Origin: Paractinoplanes deccanensis
Lineage (GTDB): Bacteria; Actinomycetota; Actinomycetes; Mycobacteriales; Micromonosporaceae
Assembly: GCF_016862115.1 (NCBI RefSeq)
Contig: NZ_BOMI01000065.1
Coordinates: 27,261-91,260 of the forward strand
DNA length: 64,000 nt
Direction of reading: 5' to 3'
Part shown: positions 48,549 to 57,298 of the stretch, one piece after another
Position numbering within the stretch: position 1 is the stretch's first letter
How the letters are laid out: each line of letters starts with the position of its first letter
Made by a program: the position numbers and the translations under genes
The notes under the pieces: generated by a model
The model's database searches: none
What the model saw: the letters and a program-made list of their open reading frames with translations, nothing else
What the model was told of the DNA's origin: nothing

Positions 48549-49582
48549 GCGAGACTCCCTGGGAAGGGCCGGCTGGGGATTTCCTTGCGCAGCACCGGGG
48601 CGATCTCCGACTGGAAGAGCTCCAGCGTCGCACGGTGCTGTTTGTCGGTCAGGCCGTCGCCGTCGGCGTGCAGGTGCATCACCTCGTGGCCGAACTCGGT
48701 GTGGTAGCGCAGCACCTTGTCGACGATCTGCTGCGGGCTGCCGACGAGGATCGAGCTGCGCTCGATCGCGTCCTCGAGCGTCGGGAAGACCGGCTCGACG
48801 CCGGCCTTGCGGAACAGCGCGATCCGCGCCTCGTAGATGGGGCGGTACGTCTCGACGGCCTCCTGCGAGGTGCGCGCCGCGTAGAAGCCGGCCGTCCCGG
48901 CGCCGACGAGCGCGTCCTTCGGGTCGTGCCCGTAGTGCGCCCAGCGCTCGCGGTAATAGCGGATCAGCTCCGCGTACGGCTCGATGGGGTTGGTGACGTT
49001 GGCCGAGAAGAGCGGGTCGCCGTACTGTGCGGCGAGGTCGACGCTCTCCCTGCTGGTGGCGCTGCCGTGCCACACCCGGATGGGCTGCTGGAGTGGGCGC
49101 GGCCAGGTCTCCGCGTCGGTCAGCGACGGGCGGAAGCGGCCCGTCCAGGTGACCTTGGGCTCGCGCCAGAGGCGGCGGAACAGCTCGTAGCTCTCCCGGT
49201 TGCGGTCCCACTGGTCCTCGGTGGTGACGTGGAAGAGCCTGGCCTGGGCGGCACCGTTGCCCTTGCCGATGATCAGCTCGAGCCGGCCGTCGGCCAGGTT
49301 GTCGAGGGTGGCGTAGTCCTCGTACGCCCGGACCGGGTCGAGCAGGCTCAGCGTCGTCACGGCGGTGAAGAGCCGGATCGTGGACGTGCGGGCGGCGATG
49401 TGGCTGAGCACGACCGGCGGCGACGACGAGATGAACGGGCGCTCGTGGCGCTCGCCCACGCCGTACCCGTCGAAGCCCAGCTCCTCGGCGAGCACGGCGT
49501 TGTCCACCACCTCCCGCAGGCGGGCGTGGTCGGAGACCTTCGGGTCGTGCTTGGCGATGAGCGTGATGAGCAGGAATTTCAA
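48545..49582 (-). CDS. LLM-class flavin-dependent oxidoreductase
   Basis: 345 aa. Luciferase-like fold: VVDNAVLAEELGFDGYGVGERHERPFISSSPPVVLSHIAARTSTIRL, LDNLADGRLELIIGKGN, IRVWHGSATSRESVDLAAQYGDPLFSANV, SSILVGSPQQIVDKVLRYHTEFGHEVMHLH. It probably binds FMNH2 supplied by a separate reductase, which is not encoded in the window. It overlaps both the ABC ATPase gene and the next LLM gene by 4 bp. Confidence 0.83.
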   Translation of the reverse strand: MKFLLITLIAKHDPKVSDHARLREVVDNAVLAEELGFDGYGVGERHERPFISSSPPVVLSHIAARTSTIRLFTAVTTLSLLDPVRAYEDYATLDNLADGRLELIIGKGNGAAQARLFHVTTEDQWDRNRESYELFRRLWREPKVTWTGRFRPSLTDAETWPRPLQQPIRVWHGSATSRESVDLAAQYGDPLFSANVTNPIEPYAELIRYYRERWAHYGHDPKDALVGAGTAGFYAARTSQEAVETYRPIYEARIALFRKAGVEPVFPTLEDAIERSSILVGSPQQIVDKVLRYHTEFGHEVMHLHADGDGLTDKQHRATLELFQSEIAPVLRKEIPSRPFPGSLA

Positions 49583-51156
49583 CGCTGCGACACCTCCAGG
49601 GTCGGCACCGCGTCGAGCAGGGCGCGGGTGTACTCGTGCTGCGGGTGGTGGAAGACGTCGTCGATCGGCCCTGATTCGACGACCGAGCCGTCGCGCATGA
49701 CGAGCACGCGGTCGGCCAGGTGGTGCACGACGCCGAGATCGTGCGAGATGAACAGCAGCGCCGTGCCGTCGGTGGCGCGGATGTCGGCCAGCAGGTCGAG
49801 GACCTGAGCTTGTACGGACACGTCGAGCGCGGAGACCGGCTCGTCACAGATGATCAGGCTGGGCCGGGGCGCCAGCGCACGGGCGATCGCCACGCGTTGC
49901 CGCTGCCCGCCGGAGAGCTGCCGCGGATAGCGGTCCAGCACGTCGGCGGAGAGCCCGACCCGTTCGAGCAGCGGGACGGCGCCGGACTTGCCGGCCAGCG
50001 CCTCGCCGACGATCCGGCGCACCGTCCAGCGCGGATCGAAAGCGGACAGCGGATCCTGCGAGATGAATTGGAGGCGGCGGCGCCGCGGACGGCGCCGCCG
50101 CTCCTTCAGACCGGTCCATGGCGCGCCCTCGAACGCCACGGTCCCGGACGTCGGCGGCACCAGCCCGAACACGAGCTGCGCCACGGTGGTCTTTCCCGAT
50201 CCGGACTCGCCGACCAGCCCGACGATCTCCCCTCGCCGCACGACCAGATCCACACCGTCCACAACGGTGTGCCGCCCGTAGGTCTTACGAAGCCCTTCCG
50301 CCCGGATGACGACGCTGTCGGCCGCTCCCTCGGGCGGCCCCTCCGCATCGAGGGCAACGCTGTCAGGAACGGCGGTCGAGGAGAGGCGGCGGCCCCGGGA
50401 AGCCGCTGACGGCACGGCCCGGACCAACTCCCGGGTGTACGGGTGGGCCGGCGCGGCGAGCAGCGATGCCGTGTCGCCGGACTCGATGACACGGCCGTCC
50501 TTCATGACCAGGACGCGGTCGGCAAGGCGGGAGACGACGGCCAGGTCGTGGCTGATCAGGAGCAAGGTCTCACCGGCCGCGCGGCGTTCGGCGAGCAGGT
50601 CCAGGATCTGGGCCTGGACGGTCACGTCGAGGGCGGTGGTCGGCTCGTCGGCGATCAGCAGCGGCGGGCCGGCGGCGATGGCCGAGGCGATCAGCGCGCG
50701 CTGGCGCAGGCCGCCGGAGAGCTGGTGCGGATACTGCTTCGCCCTGCGGGAGGGCTCGGGCACGTGGACGGCCGACAGCAGCGACACCACGTCGCCCGGT
50801 GCCTTGTGGATGCGCAGCACCTCGCCGATCTCGGCGCCGACCGTGCGCAGCGGGTCGAGCGACACCAGCGCGTCCTGGAGCACCAGGCCGGCGAAGCTGC
50901 CGCGGAGCCGCTTCCAGTCGCGTTCGCCGTACCCCCGGACGTCCTTGCCGTCGATCTCGAAGCGCGACGTGGACACCGTGGCCCCGCGCCCGGCGAGGCC
51001 GACCAGGGTGCGGGCCGTGACCGACTTGCCGGAGCCCGACTCGCCCACCAGCGCCACGCATTCGCCGGCGGCGATGTCCAGGTCGACGCCGCGGACCGCC
51101 TCGACCACCGTGCGCCCCACCGGAAAGGTGACGCGCAGATCCCGTACGGAGATCAT
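49579..51156 (-). CDS. Fused DppD-DppF-type ABC transporter ATPase
   Basis: 525 aa with two complete nucleotide-binding domains. NBD1: Walker A GESGSGKS, signature LSGGLRQR, Walker B LLIADEPTTALD, and HPYTRELVRAVPS, the peptide-transporter C-terminal motif. NBD2 (about 285-525): GESGSGKTT, LSGGQRQR, LIICDEPVSALD and HEYTRALLDAVPT. It energises the DppB/DppC-like permeases immediately upstream, with which it overlaps by 4 bp. Substrate class is peptides, nickel or similar small solutes. Confidence 0.88.
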   Translation of the reverse strand: MISVRDLRVTFPVGRTVVEAVRGVDLDIAAGECVALVGESGSGKSVTARTLVGLAGRGATVSTSRFEIDGKDVRGYGERDWKRLRGSFAGLVLQDALVSLDPLRTVGAEIGEVLRIHKAPGDVVSLLSAVHVPEPSRRAKQYPHQLSGGLRQRALIASAIAAGPPLLIADEPTTALDVTVQAQILDLLAERRAAGETLLLISHDLAVVSRLADRVLVMKDGRVIESGDTASLLAAPAHPYTRELVRAVPSAASRGRRLSSTAVPDSVALDAEGPPEGAADSVVIRAEGLRKTYGRHTVVDGVDLVVRRGEIVGLVGESGSGKTTVAQLVFGLVPPTSGTVAFEGAPWTGLKERRRRPRRRRLQFISQDPLSAFDPRWTVRRIVGEALAGKSGAVPLLERVGLSADVLDRYPRQLSGGQRQRVAIARALAPRPSLIICDEPVSALDVSVQAQVLDLLADIRATDGTALLFISHDLGVVHHLADRVLVMRDGSVVESGPIDDVFHHPQHEYTRALLDAVPTLEVSQR

Positions 51157-51998
51157 GCCGTCCTCCCCTCGAAGCGGCGATGGAGGCGCCGGCCCACGAC
51201 GGTGAGCGAGATGACCACGAGGGTGACCACCACTCCCGGCAGGATGGACGTCCACCAGGCGATGCTGAGATAGCCGCGGCCCTCGGAGAGCATCGCGCCC
51301 CACTCGGGCGACGGCGGCTGCGGTCCCATGCCGAGGAAGCTGAGGCCCGCGGCGGCGAGGATCGCCTCGCCGAGCCCGATCACGGCGAGGACCGGGATCG
51401 GGCCGATCACGTTGGGCAGCACGTGCCGCAGCACCAGCCGCGGGCGTGAGTCGCCGAACGCCACCGCCTGCGTCACATATCCGGCCTGGCGGACCACGAA
51501 CGTCTGCGAGCGCACTACCCGGGCGTAGTGCGGCAGCGTGGCGATGCCGATCGCCACGATCAGGCCCATCGTGCCCGGGCCGGCGACCGCGACGAACAGC
51601 AACGCGAGCAGCAGCAGCGGGAACGCGGCGAGCGCATCGAAGCCGCGGCTGAGCGCCTCGTCGGCGTACTTGTGGGAGAGCCCGGCCAGCAGGCCGAGCA
51701 GGACGCCGAGGCCCGCGGCGACCAGGGTGGCCGCGATGCCGATGGTCAACGAGTGCCGGGCGCCGTGCACCACCCGGTCGAAGACGTCGCGGCCCAGTTG
51801 GTCGGTGCCGAACCAGTGGGCGGCGCTCGGCGCCTCCAGAACGTGCCTCGGATCGGCCGCCAGCGGGTCCCCGGCGAACAGACCCGGCAGAGCGGCGGCG
51901 GCAACAGCGAAGGCCAGGAACGCCCCGGCCAGGGCGACACCGACGCCACGAGGACGCCGGATTCGCACCGGCAAGGGCCGGTCGAGGGCGATGGTCAC
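51153..51998 (-). CDS. DppC-type ABC transporter permease
   Basis: 281 aa. N-terminal TM, then HWFGTDQLGRDVFDRVVHGARHSL, the hallmark of DppC/OppC permeases. Five or six TM helices follow, with the EAA-type loop HYARVVRSQTFVVRQAGYVTQAVAFGDSRPRLVLRHVLPNVIGPIPV. The start is one base from the preceding permease stop, and the stop overlaps the ATPase start by 4 bp. Confidence 0.87.
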   Translation of the reverse strand: MTIALDRPLPVRIRRPRGVGVALAGAFLAFAVAAAALPGLFAGDPLAADPRHVLEAPSAAHWFGTDQLGRDVFDRVVHGARHSLTIGIAATLVAAGLGVLLGLLAGLSHKYADEALSRGFDALAAFPLLLLALLFVAVAGPGTMGLIVAIGIATLPHYARVVRSQTFVVRQAGYVTQAVAFGDSRPRLVLRHVLPNVIGPIPVLAVIGLGEAILAAAGLSFLGMGPQPPSPEWGAMLSEGRGYLSIAWWTSILPGVVVTLVVISLTVVGRRLHRRFEGRTA

Positions 51999-51999
51999 G

Positions 52000-52908
52000 T
52001 CAACTCCTCCGCAGCCGAGGATCGATGATCAGGTAGGCGAGGTCGGCCAGGGTGTTGAGCACGACGTAGACGAAGGCCGAGAAGACCACCACGGCCAGCA
52101 CGACGGGCATGTCCTCGCTGGTGACCGCGTTCAGCGTCACCTGGCCCAGGCCGGGCCGCCCGAAGACCGTCTCGATGATCACGGCGCCGCCGAGCAGGAT
52201 GCCGAACAGCCAGCCGATCAGGGTCACGGCCGGCAGCAGCGCGTGCCGCAGGGCATGCCGGACCAGCACGGCCCGCTCCCCCAGGCCGCGGGCCCGGGCG
52301 GTGACCACGAACGGCTCGTCCAGTGCCCGGTCGACGCCGTCGCGCAGCACCTGGGTCAGGACCCCGGCCACCGGCAGGGCCAGGGTGACCGCCGGCAGCA
52401 CCAGCGAGGCGAAGCCCTGGCCGCCGGAGACCGGGAACAGGCCCAGCCGGAACGAGAAGACGCTCAGCAGGATGATCCCGATCAGGAACGGCGGGGTCGA
52501 GACCAGCACCAGCTCCAGGGTGGAGCTGACCCGGCGCGCCCAGGGCCGGCGCGTGGTGATCGCCAGCACGAGGGCCAGCACGACGCCGAGCACTCCCGCG
52601 CTGGAGGCGAGCGTCAGGGTCGGCGCCAGCTGACCGCCGATCACCTCGGCGACCGGCCGCTGCAACAGGTAGGAGCGGCCCAGGTCGCCGTGCAGTGCCC
52701 GCCAGAGGAAGTCGAGGTATTGCACGACGGCCGGGCGGTCGAGGTGCCACTCCTGGATGATCTGGGCCCGGATCAGGGGCGTGTCGGCGCCGTCGCCGAT
52801 GATGGCGTCGACCGTGTCCCCCGGGGCCGCGAGCAGGGCCAGGTAGGCCGCCGTGGCGGCGGCCCACAGCACCACGAGGCCGGTGGCGAGGCGGCGGAGC
52901 ACGATCAC
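52000..52908 (-). CDS. DppB-type ABC transporter permease
   Basis: 302 aa. Six TM helices, N-terminal LRRLATGLVVLWAAATAAYLALLAAPGDTVD, EWHLDRPAVVQYLDFLWRALHGDLGRSY (DppB signature) and the EAA loop DRALDEPFVVTARARGLGERAVLVRHALRHALLP then FGRPGLGQVTLNAVTSEDMPVV. It forms the membrane channel with the DppC-type partner. It overlaps the binding-protein gene by 4 bp. Confidence 0.87.
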   Translation of the reverse strand: MIVLRRLATGLVVLWAAATAAYLALLAAPGDTVDAIIGDGADTPLIRAQIIQEWHLDRPAVVQYLDFLWRALHGDLGRSYLLQRPVAEVIGGQLAPTLTLASSAGVLGVVLALVLAITTRRPWARRVSSTLELVLVSTPPFLIGIILLSVFSFRLGLFPVSGGQGFASLVLPAVTLALPVAGVLTQVLRDGVDRALDEPFVVTARARGLGERAVLVRHALRHALLPAVTLIGWLFGILLGGAVIIETVFGRPGLGQVTLNAVTSEDMPVVLAVVVFSAFVYVVLNTLADLAYLIIDPRLRRS

Positions 52909-54521
52909 TTGCTCAGCCAGACGTTGTACGCGCTGCCGGGCACGCCCGCGGTGGGCTCGAAGCCGAGTCCGCCGACGGCCTTCGACGCGGCGATCTGGTC
53001 GGCGGGTGCGTAGAGCGGCTGGATCAGCGCGTCCTTCGCGATGACCTTCTGCTGGATCTCCTGGTAGGTCTTCGTCCGGTCCGCACCGGCCTCGCCCTTC
53101 GCGAGCAACGCGTCGAGCTCGGCGTCCTTCACGCCGGTCCGGTTGATCGCGCCGTCGGAGCGCAGCAGCAGGTTGAGCGCGGCGCCGGCGTCGGTGTCGG
53201 CCCGCGAGTTGTCGAAGATCTCGTACTCGTTGTCCGCGATGGCCTTGGTGGCGGTGCCCTGGTCGACCACGGAGACCTTGAGGTCGATGCCGGCGCTCTG
53301 CTTGACCGCGGCCTGCACGGCCTGGGCGAGGACGTCGCGGCGGTCGCGGACGAACGGCGCCGACTGGATCAGCCGGGCGGTGAGCCGCTTGCCGCCCTTG
53401 GTGCGGTAGCCCTCGGCGTCACGCGTGCTCCAGCCGGCGGCGTCGAGCGCGGCGTTCGCCTTGGCGGCGTCGTTTCCGTAGGTCTTTTCCAGCGAAGCGT
53501 CGTAGAGCGGGCTCGCCGGCGAGATGACGCTCCAGGCGCGGGTGGCCGTGCCGCGGTAGACGCCTTGGAGCACGGTGTCGACGTCGAGCGCGTCGCGGAA
53601 TGCCTGCCGCACCCGGATGTCGTCGAACGGCGCGTGCGAGGTGTTGAAGTAGTACGAGTAGGCCGAGCCCGAGTTGAGGCCCTTGCTCAGGGTCAGCGAC
53701 GGGTTCGCGGTGATCTGGGCCTGGTCGGTCGCCGGCACGCCCTCGATCACCTGCACCTGTCCGGAGGTGAGCGCGCCGACGCGCACCGACGACTCCTTGA
53801 GGAAGCGATAGGTCACGTCGTCGAGGTACGCCGGCCCGGCGTGCCCCGCGTTGGCGGGCGCCCAGTTGTAGGCCGGGTTCTTGACGTAGTGCAGCTCCTG
53901 GCCGGGGGTGTACCTGTCGAGGATGAACGGCCCGGTGCCCGCCAGCTCCGGGCCGCCCGCCTTGAGGTTCTTCGCCTCCTTCAGCGACTTGGGCGAGACG
54001 ATCGCGCCCTGCGGTGAGGAGAGGAAGTCCAGCAGGAGCACGTCGGGCTGCTTCAGGTGGTATCTGATCGTCGCCGGGTCGACGACCTCCACGCTCTTCA
54101 GGCTCTTCAGCTGTACGGCGGCGACGGCCGGCGCGTACCCGTCGGCGAGCAGCTGGTCGACGTTGGCCTTGACCGCGGCCGCGTCGAATCGGGTGCCGTC
54201 GCTGAAGGTGACGTCGGTGCGCAGCTTGACCGTGTACGTCTTGCCGTCGGGCGACACCTCGTAGCCGGTGGCGAGCCAGGGAACGTAGCCGCCCTTGTCG
54301 TCATGGGTGAGCAGCGCCTCGAAGCTGTTCCAGACGAGCAGGCGCGCCTTGGCCTGCGCGTACTGATGCGGGTTCAGGGTGATCGGCTCGGTCTCGACGG
54401 CCCACGTGAGCGAGCCGCCGGAGACCGGAGCACCGGCGTCGGTGGCGGTGCCGCCGCTGGAGGAGCAGCCCGCCAGCAGCGTGAGGGACGCAGCCGCGGC
54501 GAGCCAGAGACGGTGACGCAT
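52905..54521 (-). CDS. Peptide-type ABC solute-binding lipoprotein
   Basis: 538 aa. The ATG at 54521 was chosen because GGAGGT precedes it. Lipoprotein signal SLTLLAGCSSSGG (LAGC lipobox). SBP_bac_5 features: GGSLTWAVETEPITLNPHQ, YTVKLRTDVTFSDGTRFDAAAVKANVDQL, GTGPFILDRYTPGQELHYVKNPAYNW and FNTSHAPFDDIRVRQAFRDALD. It captures substrate outside the membrane for the DppBC/DF-like system. First gene of the minus operon, which is divergent from the amino-acid transporter operon. Confidence 0.88.
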   Translation of the reverse strand: MRHRLWLAAAASLTLLAGCSSSGGTATDAGAPVSGGSLTWAVETEPITLNPHQYAQAKARLLVWNSFEALLTHDDKGGYVPWLATGYEVSPDGKTYTVKLRTDVTFSDGTRFDAAAVKANVDQLLADGYAPAVAAVQLKSLKSVEVVDPATIRYHLKQPDVLLLDFLSSPQGAIVSPKSLKEAKNLKAGGPELAGTGPFILDRYTPGQELHYVKNPAYNWAPANAGHAGPAYLDDVTYRFLKESSVRVGALTSGQVQVIEGVPATDQAQITANPSLTLSKGLNSGSAYSYYFNTSHAPFDDIRVRQAFRDALDVDTVLQGVYRGTATRAWSVISPASPLYDASLEKTYGNDAAKANAALDAAGWSTRDAEGYRTKGGKRLTARLIQSAPFVRDRRDVLAQAVQAAVKQSAGIDLKVSVVDQGTATKAIADNEYEIFDNSRADTDAGAALNLLLRSDGAINRTGVKDAELDALLAKGEAGADRTKTYQEIQQKVIAKDALIQPLYAPADQIAASKAVGGLGFEPTAGVPGSAYNVWLSK

Positions 54522-54551
54522 CGATACCTCCATCGGAACGGACTCCCTATT

Positions 54552-54625
54552 TCCTATCGGCAAAATGGGATATGCGCAAGAGCTGCGCGATTGACAACTT
54601 CGTAAAACATATAGAGCCGATAGGA
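54552..54625. promoter_or_regulatory. Inverted TCCTATCGGC / GCCGATAGGA pair in the divergent promoter
   Basis: The 10-bp element occurs at 54552-54561 (facing the binding-protein operon) and inverted at 54616-54625 (facing the permease operon), 54 bp apart. Read outward, each is a GCCGATAG -10-like box. The minus copy has CTCT 17 bases upstream; the plus copy has only a weak -35. It may be a pair of WhiG/FliA-like promoters or a bipartite operator. Confidence 0.45.
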
Positions 54626-54690
54626 CTTGAGGACAATGCCGTTCCGCACCTAGCGTTCTGAGGCACCAAGCCACATCCGGAGGACGCCCC

Positions 54691-55599
54691 GTGAGTCTTC
54701 TTTCCTCGGCTCGCGCGGCGGTTCGCCGCACGAGCGACGATCCGCCTCCCGCACCGGCAGCGTCGCCGGATCACGACGAGTTGACCATCGTTCCCGCCCG
54801 CCACCCGTGGCGCTGGGTCGCCGCGGCGGCCGTGCTCGTCCTGGTGGCCCAGTTCCTGCACGGCCTGGCCACCAATCCCGGCTGGGACTGGAGCACGTTC
54901 TTCGGCTACTTCTTCGAAGAGTCGGTGATGGGGGCCCTGCTCATCACCTTGGAGCTCACGTTCGCCGGAGCCGTCCTCGGCTTTGCCGGCGGCATCGTCC
55001 TCGCGCCGATGCGGCTGTCGAGCAACCCGGTGCTCAAGTCGGTGAGCTGGACCTTCATCTGGGTCTTCCGCTCGGTGCCGCTGATCGTGCAGCTGCTGTT
55101 CTGGGCCAACCTCGGCTACCTCTACGACCGGCTCCAGATCGGCGTGCCGTTCGGGCCGGGCTTCCTGCACGTCGAAACGTCCAGCCTGGTCAGCGCGTTC
55201 GGCGCGGCCCTGCTGGGCCTGGCGCTGCACGAGGCCGCGTACGCCGCCGAGATCGTGCGCGCCGGCATCCTCTCGGTCGACCAGCGCCAGATGGAGGCGG
55301 CCGCCGCCCTCGGCATCCCGCGGCTGCGCCAGTTCCGCCGGATCGTGCTGCCGCAGGCCATGCGGGCGATCCTGCCGAACGCGGCGAACGAGCTGGTCAA
55401 CCTGCTCAAGAGCACGTCGGTGGTGTACGTGCTGGCGATCGGCGAGCTGTTCTACCAGGTCCAGGTCGTCTACGGCCGCAACGGCCGGGTCGTCCCGCTG
55501 CTCATGGTCGCCACCGTCTGGTACGTGATCCTGACCGCGCTGCTCTCCGTCCTCCAGCACTACACCGAGCGCCACTTCGGCAAGGGGTACCGGCGATGA
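54691..55599 (+). CDS. Polar amino acid-type ABC transporter permease
   Basis: 302 aa from a GTG, with GGAGGA upstream. Cytoplasmic N-terminal extension of about 40 residues, then HisM/GlnP-type permease: GALLITLELTFAGAVLGFAGGIVLAPMRLS, FIWVFRSVPLIVQLLFW and the EAA loop EIVRAGILSVDQRQMEAAAALGIPRLRQFRRIVLPQAMRAILPN. It would transport a polar amino acid such as cystine or a derivative. The stop overlaps the ATPase ATG. Confidence 0.87.
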   Translation: MSLLSSARAAVRRTSDDPPPAPAASPDHDELTIVPARHPWRWVAAAAVLVLVAQFLHGLATNPGWDWSTFFGYFFEESVMGALLITLELTFAGAVLGFAGGIVLAPMRLSSNPVLKSVSWTFIWVFRSVPLIVQLLFWANLGYLYDRLQIGVPFGPGFLHVETSSLVSAFGAALLGLALHEAAYAAEIVRAGILSVDQRQMEAAAALGIPRLRQFRRIVLPQAMRAILPNAANELVNLLKSTSVVYVLAIGELFYQVQVVYGRNGRVVPLLMVATVWYVILTALLSVLQHYTERHFGKGYRR

Positions 55600-56321
55600 T
55601 CGAGATCAGGGGCGTGCACAAGTCCTTCGGCAGCCTGGCCGTGCTGCGCGACGTGAGCCTCAGCGTCCCGGCCGGCAGCGTCACGGTGATCCTGGGACCC
55701 TCGGGCTCCGGCAAGTCCACGCTGCTGCGCTGCATCAACCACCTCGAAAAGGTCGACCGCGGCACGGTACGCGTCGACGGCGAGCTCATCGGCTACCGCC
55801 AGGACGGCGACAAGCTGCACGAGCTGCCCGAGCGCCTGGTGCTCAAGCAGCGGGCCGGCATCGGCTTCGTCTTCCAGACCTTCAACCTGTTCCCGCACAT
55901 GACGGCCCTGGAGAACGTGAACGAGGCCCGCGGCCCGCGCGACGCTCTCCAGTTGCTCGACCGGGTCGGCCTGGCCGGCAAGGCCCACGCCTATCCGCGG
56001 CAGTTGTCCGGCGGGCAGCAGCAGCGCGTCGCGATCGCGCGGGCCCTCGCGCTCGACCCGAAGCTGGTGCTCTTCGACGAGCCCACGTCGGCGCTCGACC
56101 CCGAACTGGTCGGCGAGGTCCTCGACGTAATGCGCGACCTGGCCCGGGCCGGCACCACGATGGTCGTGGTGACGCACGAGATCGGCTTCGCCCGCGAGGT
56201 CGCCGACACCGTCGTCTTCCTCGACGGCGGCCGCATCGTCGAGCAGGGCCCGCCGGCCGAGGTCCTCGACAACCCCCAGCACGAACGCACCCGGGCCTTC
56301 CTGTCCAAGGTCCTCGTCTAA
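55596..56321 (+). CDS. Polar amino acid-type ABC transporter ATPase
   Basis: 241 aa. Walker A GPSGSGKST, Q loop VFQTFNLFPHMTALENV, signature LSGGQQQR, Walker B LVLFDEPTSALDPELV, and switch His VVVTHE. The helical region between ENV and the LLDRVGL segment is about ten residues shorter than usual in GlnQ-type proteins. It drives the adjacent permease; the pair overlap at ATGA. Confidence 0.88.
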   Translation: MIEIRGVHKSFGSLAVLRDVSLSVPAGSVTVILGPSGSGKSTLLRCINHLEKVDRGTVRVDGELIGYRQDGDKLHELPERLVLKQRAGIGFVFQTFNLFPHMTALENVNEARGPRDALQLLDRVGLAGKAHAYPRQLSGGQQQRVAIARALALDPKLVLFDEPTSALDPELVGEVLDVMRDLARAGTTMVVVTHEIGFAREVADTVVFLDGGRIVEQGPPAEVLDNPQHERTRAFLSKVLV

Positions 56322-56333
56322 GGAGATACCCCC

Positions 56334-57296
56334 ATGCGTCGCAGAACCCTGTTCGCCACCGTCGCGCTCGTCGCCGGGCTCGCCGGCTGCTCGGCGCCGG
56401 ACGAGGCACCCCGGGAGGCGGCCGCCGCCGTCTCGGTGCGGATCAACGACTCGCCGGACCAGCAGCGCATCGTCCCGGCCAAGGTGGACTCCGTCGCGGC
56501 GCTCCTGCCCGCGAAGGTCCGCGACAGCGGCAAACTTGTCATCGGCGTCGGCGCGGCCGGCTCCGGATTCCCGCCCCTGGCCTTCACGGCCACCGACAAC
56601 AAGACGCTGATCGGCAGCGAGCCGGACATCGCCGTCGCCATCGCCGGCATCCTCGGCCTCGAGCCGGACCTCCAGAACACATCCTGGGAGAACTTGTTCA
56701 TCGGCCTCGACAGCGGCAAGTACGACCTCGGCGCCTCGAACATCACCGTCACCGAGGAGCGCAAGCAGAAGTACGACTTCGTCACCTACCGCAAGGACGA
56801 GCTGGCCTTCGAGGCGAAGAAGGGCTCCGGCCTCAAGGTGACCGGCCCGGCCGACGTGGCGGGCAAGAAGGTCGCGGTCGGCTCCGGCACCAACCAGGAG
56901 AAGATCCTGGTCGAGTGGAGCGAGGAGAACGTCAAGGCCGGCCGCCCCAAGGTCGACATCAAGTACTACCAGACCAACCAGGCGACCTACCTGGCGCTCG
57001 GCTCCGGCGCCATCGACCTCTACCTCGGGCCGAACCCGACGTCGGCCTACCACGTGGCGACCGCGGGCGAGACCGAGATCGTCGGCACCTACTCCGGTGC
57101 GGGCGCGTCGTTGCAGGGCCTGATCGCGCTGACCACCAAGAAGGACAACGGCCTCGTCAAGGCGTACAAGGCGGCGCTGGACGAGCTCATCAAGTCGGGC
57201 GACTACAAGAAGATCCTGGACCGCTGGAACCTCGCGAACGAGGCCGTGGACCAGGGCGAGATCAACCCGCCCGGCCTCCCGATCGAAGGTAAGTGA
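56334..57296 (+). CDS. Polar amino acid-type ABC solute-binding lipoprotein
   Basis: 320 aa with AAGGAG before the ATG. Lipobox VAGLAGCS; SBP_bac_3 core: SGKLVIGVGAAGSGFPPLAFTATDNKTLIGSEPDIAVAIAGILG, SWENLFIGLDSGKYDLGASNITVTEERKQKYDFV, AGKKVAVGSGTNQEKIL. It binds the amino-acid-like substrate for the permease/ATPase pair upstream. The stop overlaps a GTG preceding the next gene. Confidence 0.88.
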   Translation: MRRRTLFATVALVAGLAGCSAPDEAPREAAAAVSVRINDSPDQQRIVPAKVDSVAALLPAKVRDSGKLVIGVGAAGSGFPPLAFTATDNKTLIGSEPDIAVAIAGILGLEPDLQNTSWENLFIGLDSGKYDLGASNITVTEERKQKYDFVTYRKDELAFEAKKGSGLKVTGPADVAGKKVAVGSGTNQEKILVEWSEENVKAGRPKVDIKYYQTNQATYLALGSGAIDLYLGPNPTSAYHVATAGETEIVGTYSGAGASLQGLIALTTKKDNGLVKAYKAALDELIKSGDYKKILDRWNLANEAVDQGEINPPGLPIEGK

Positions 57297-57298
57297 TC

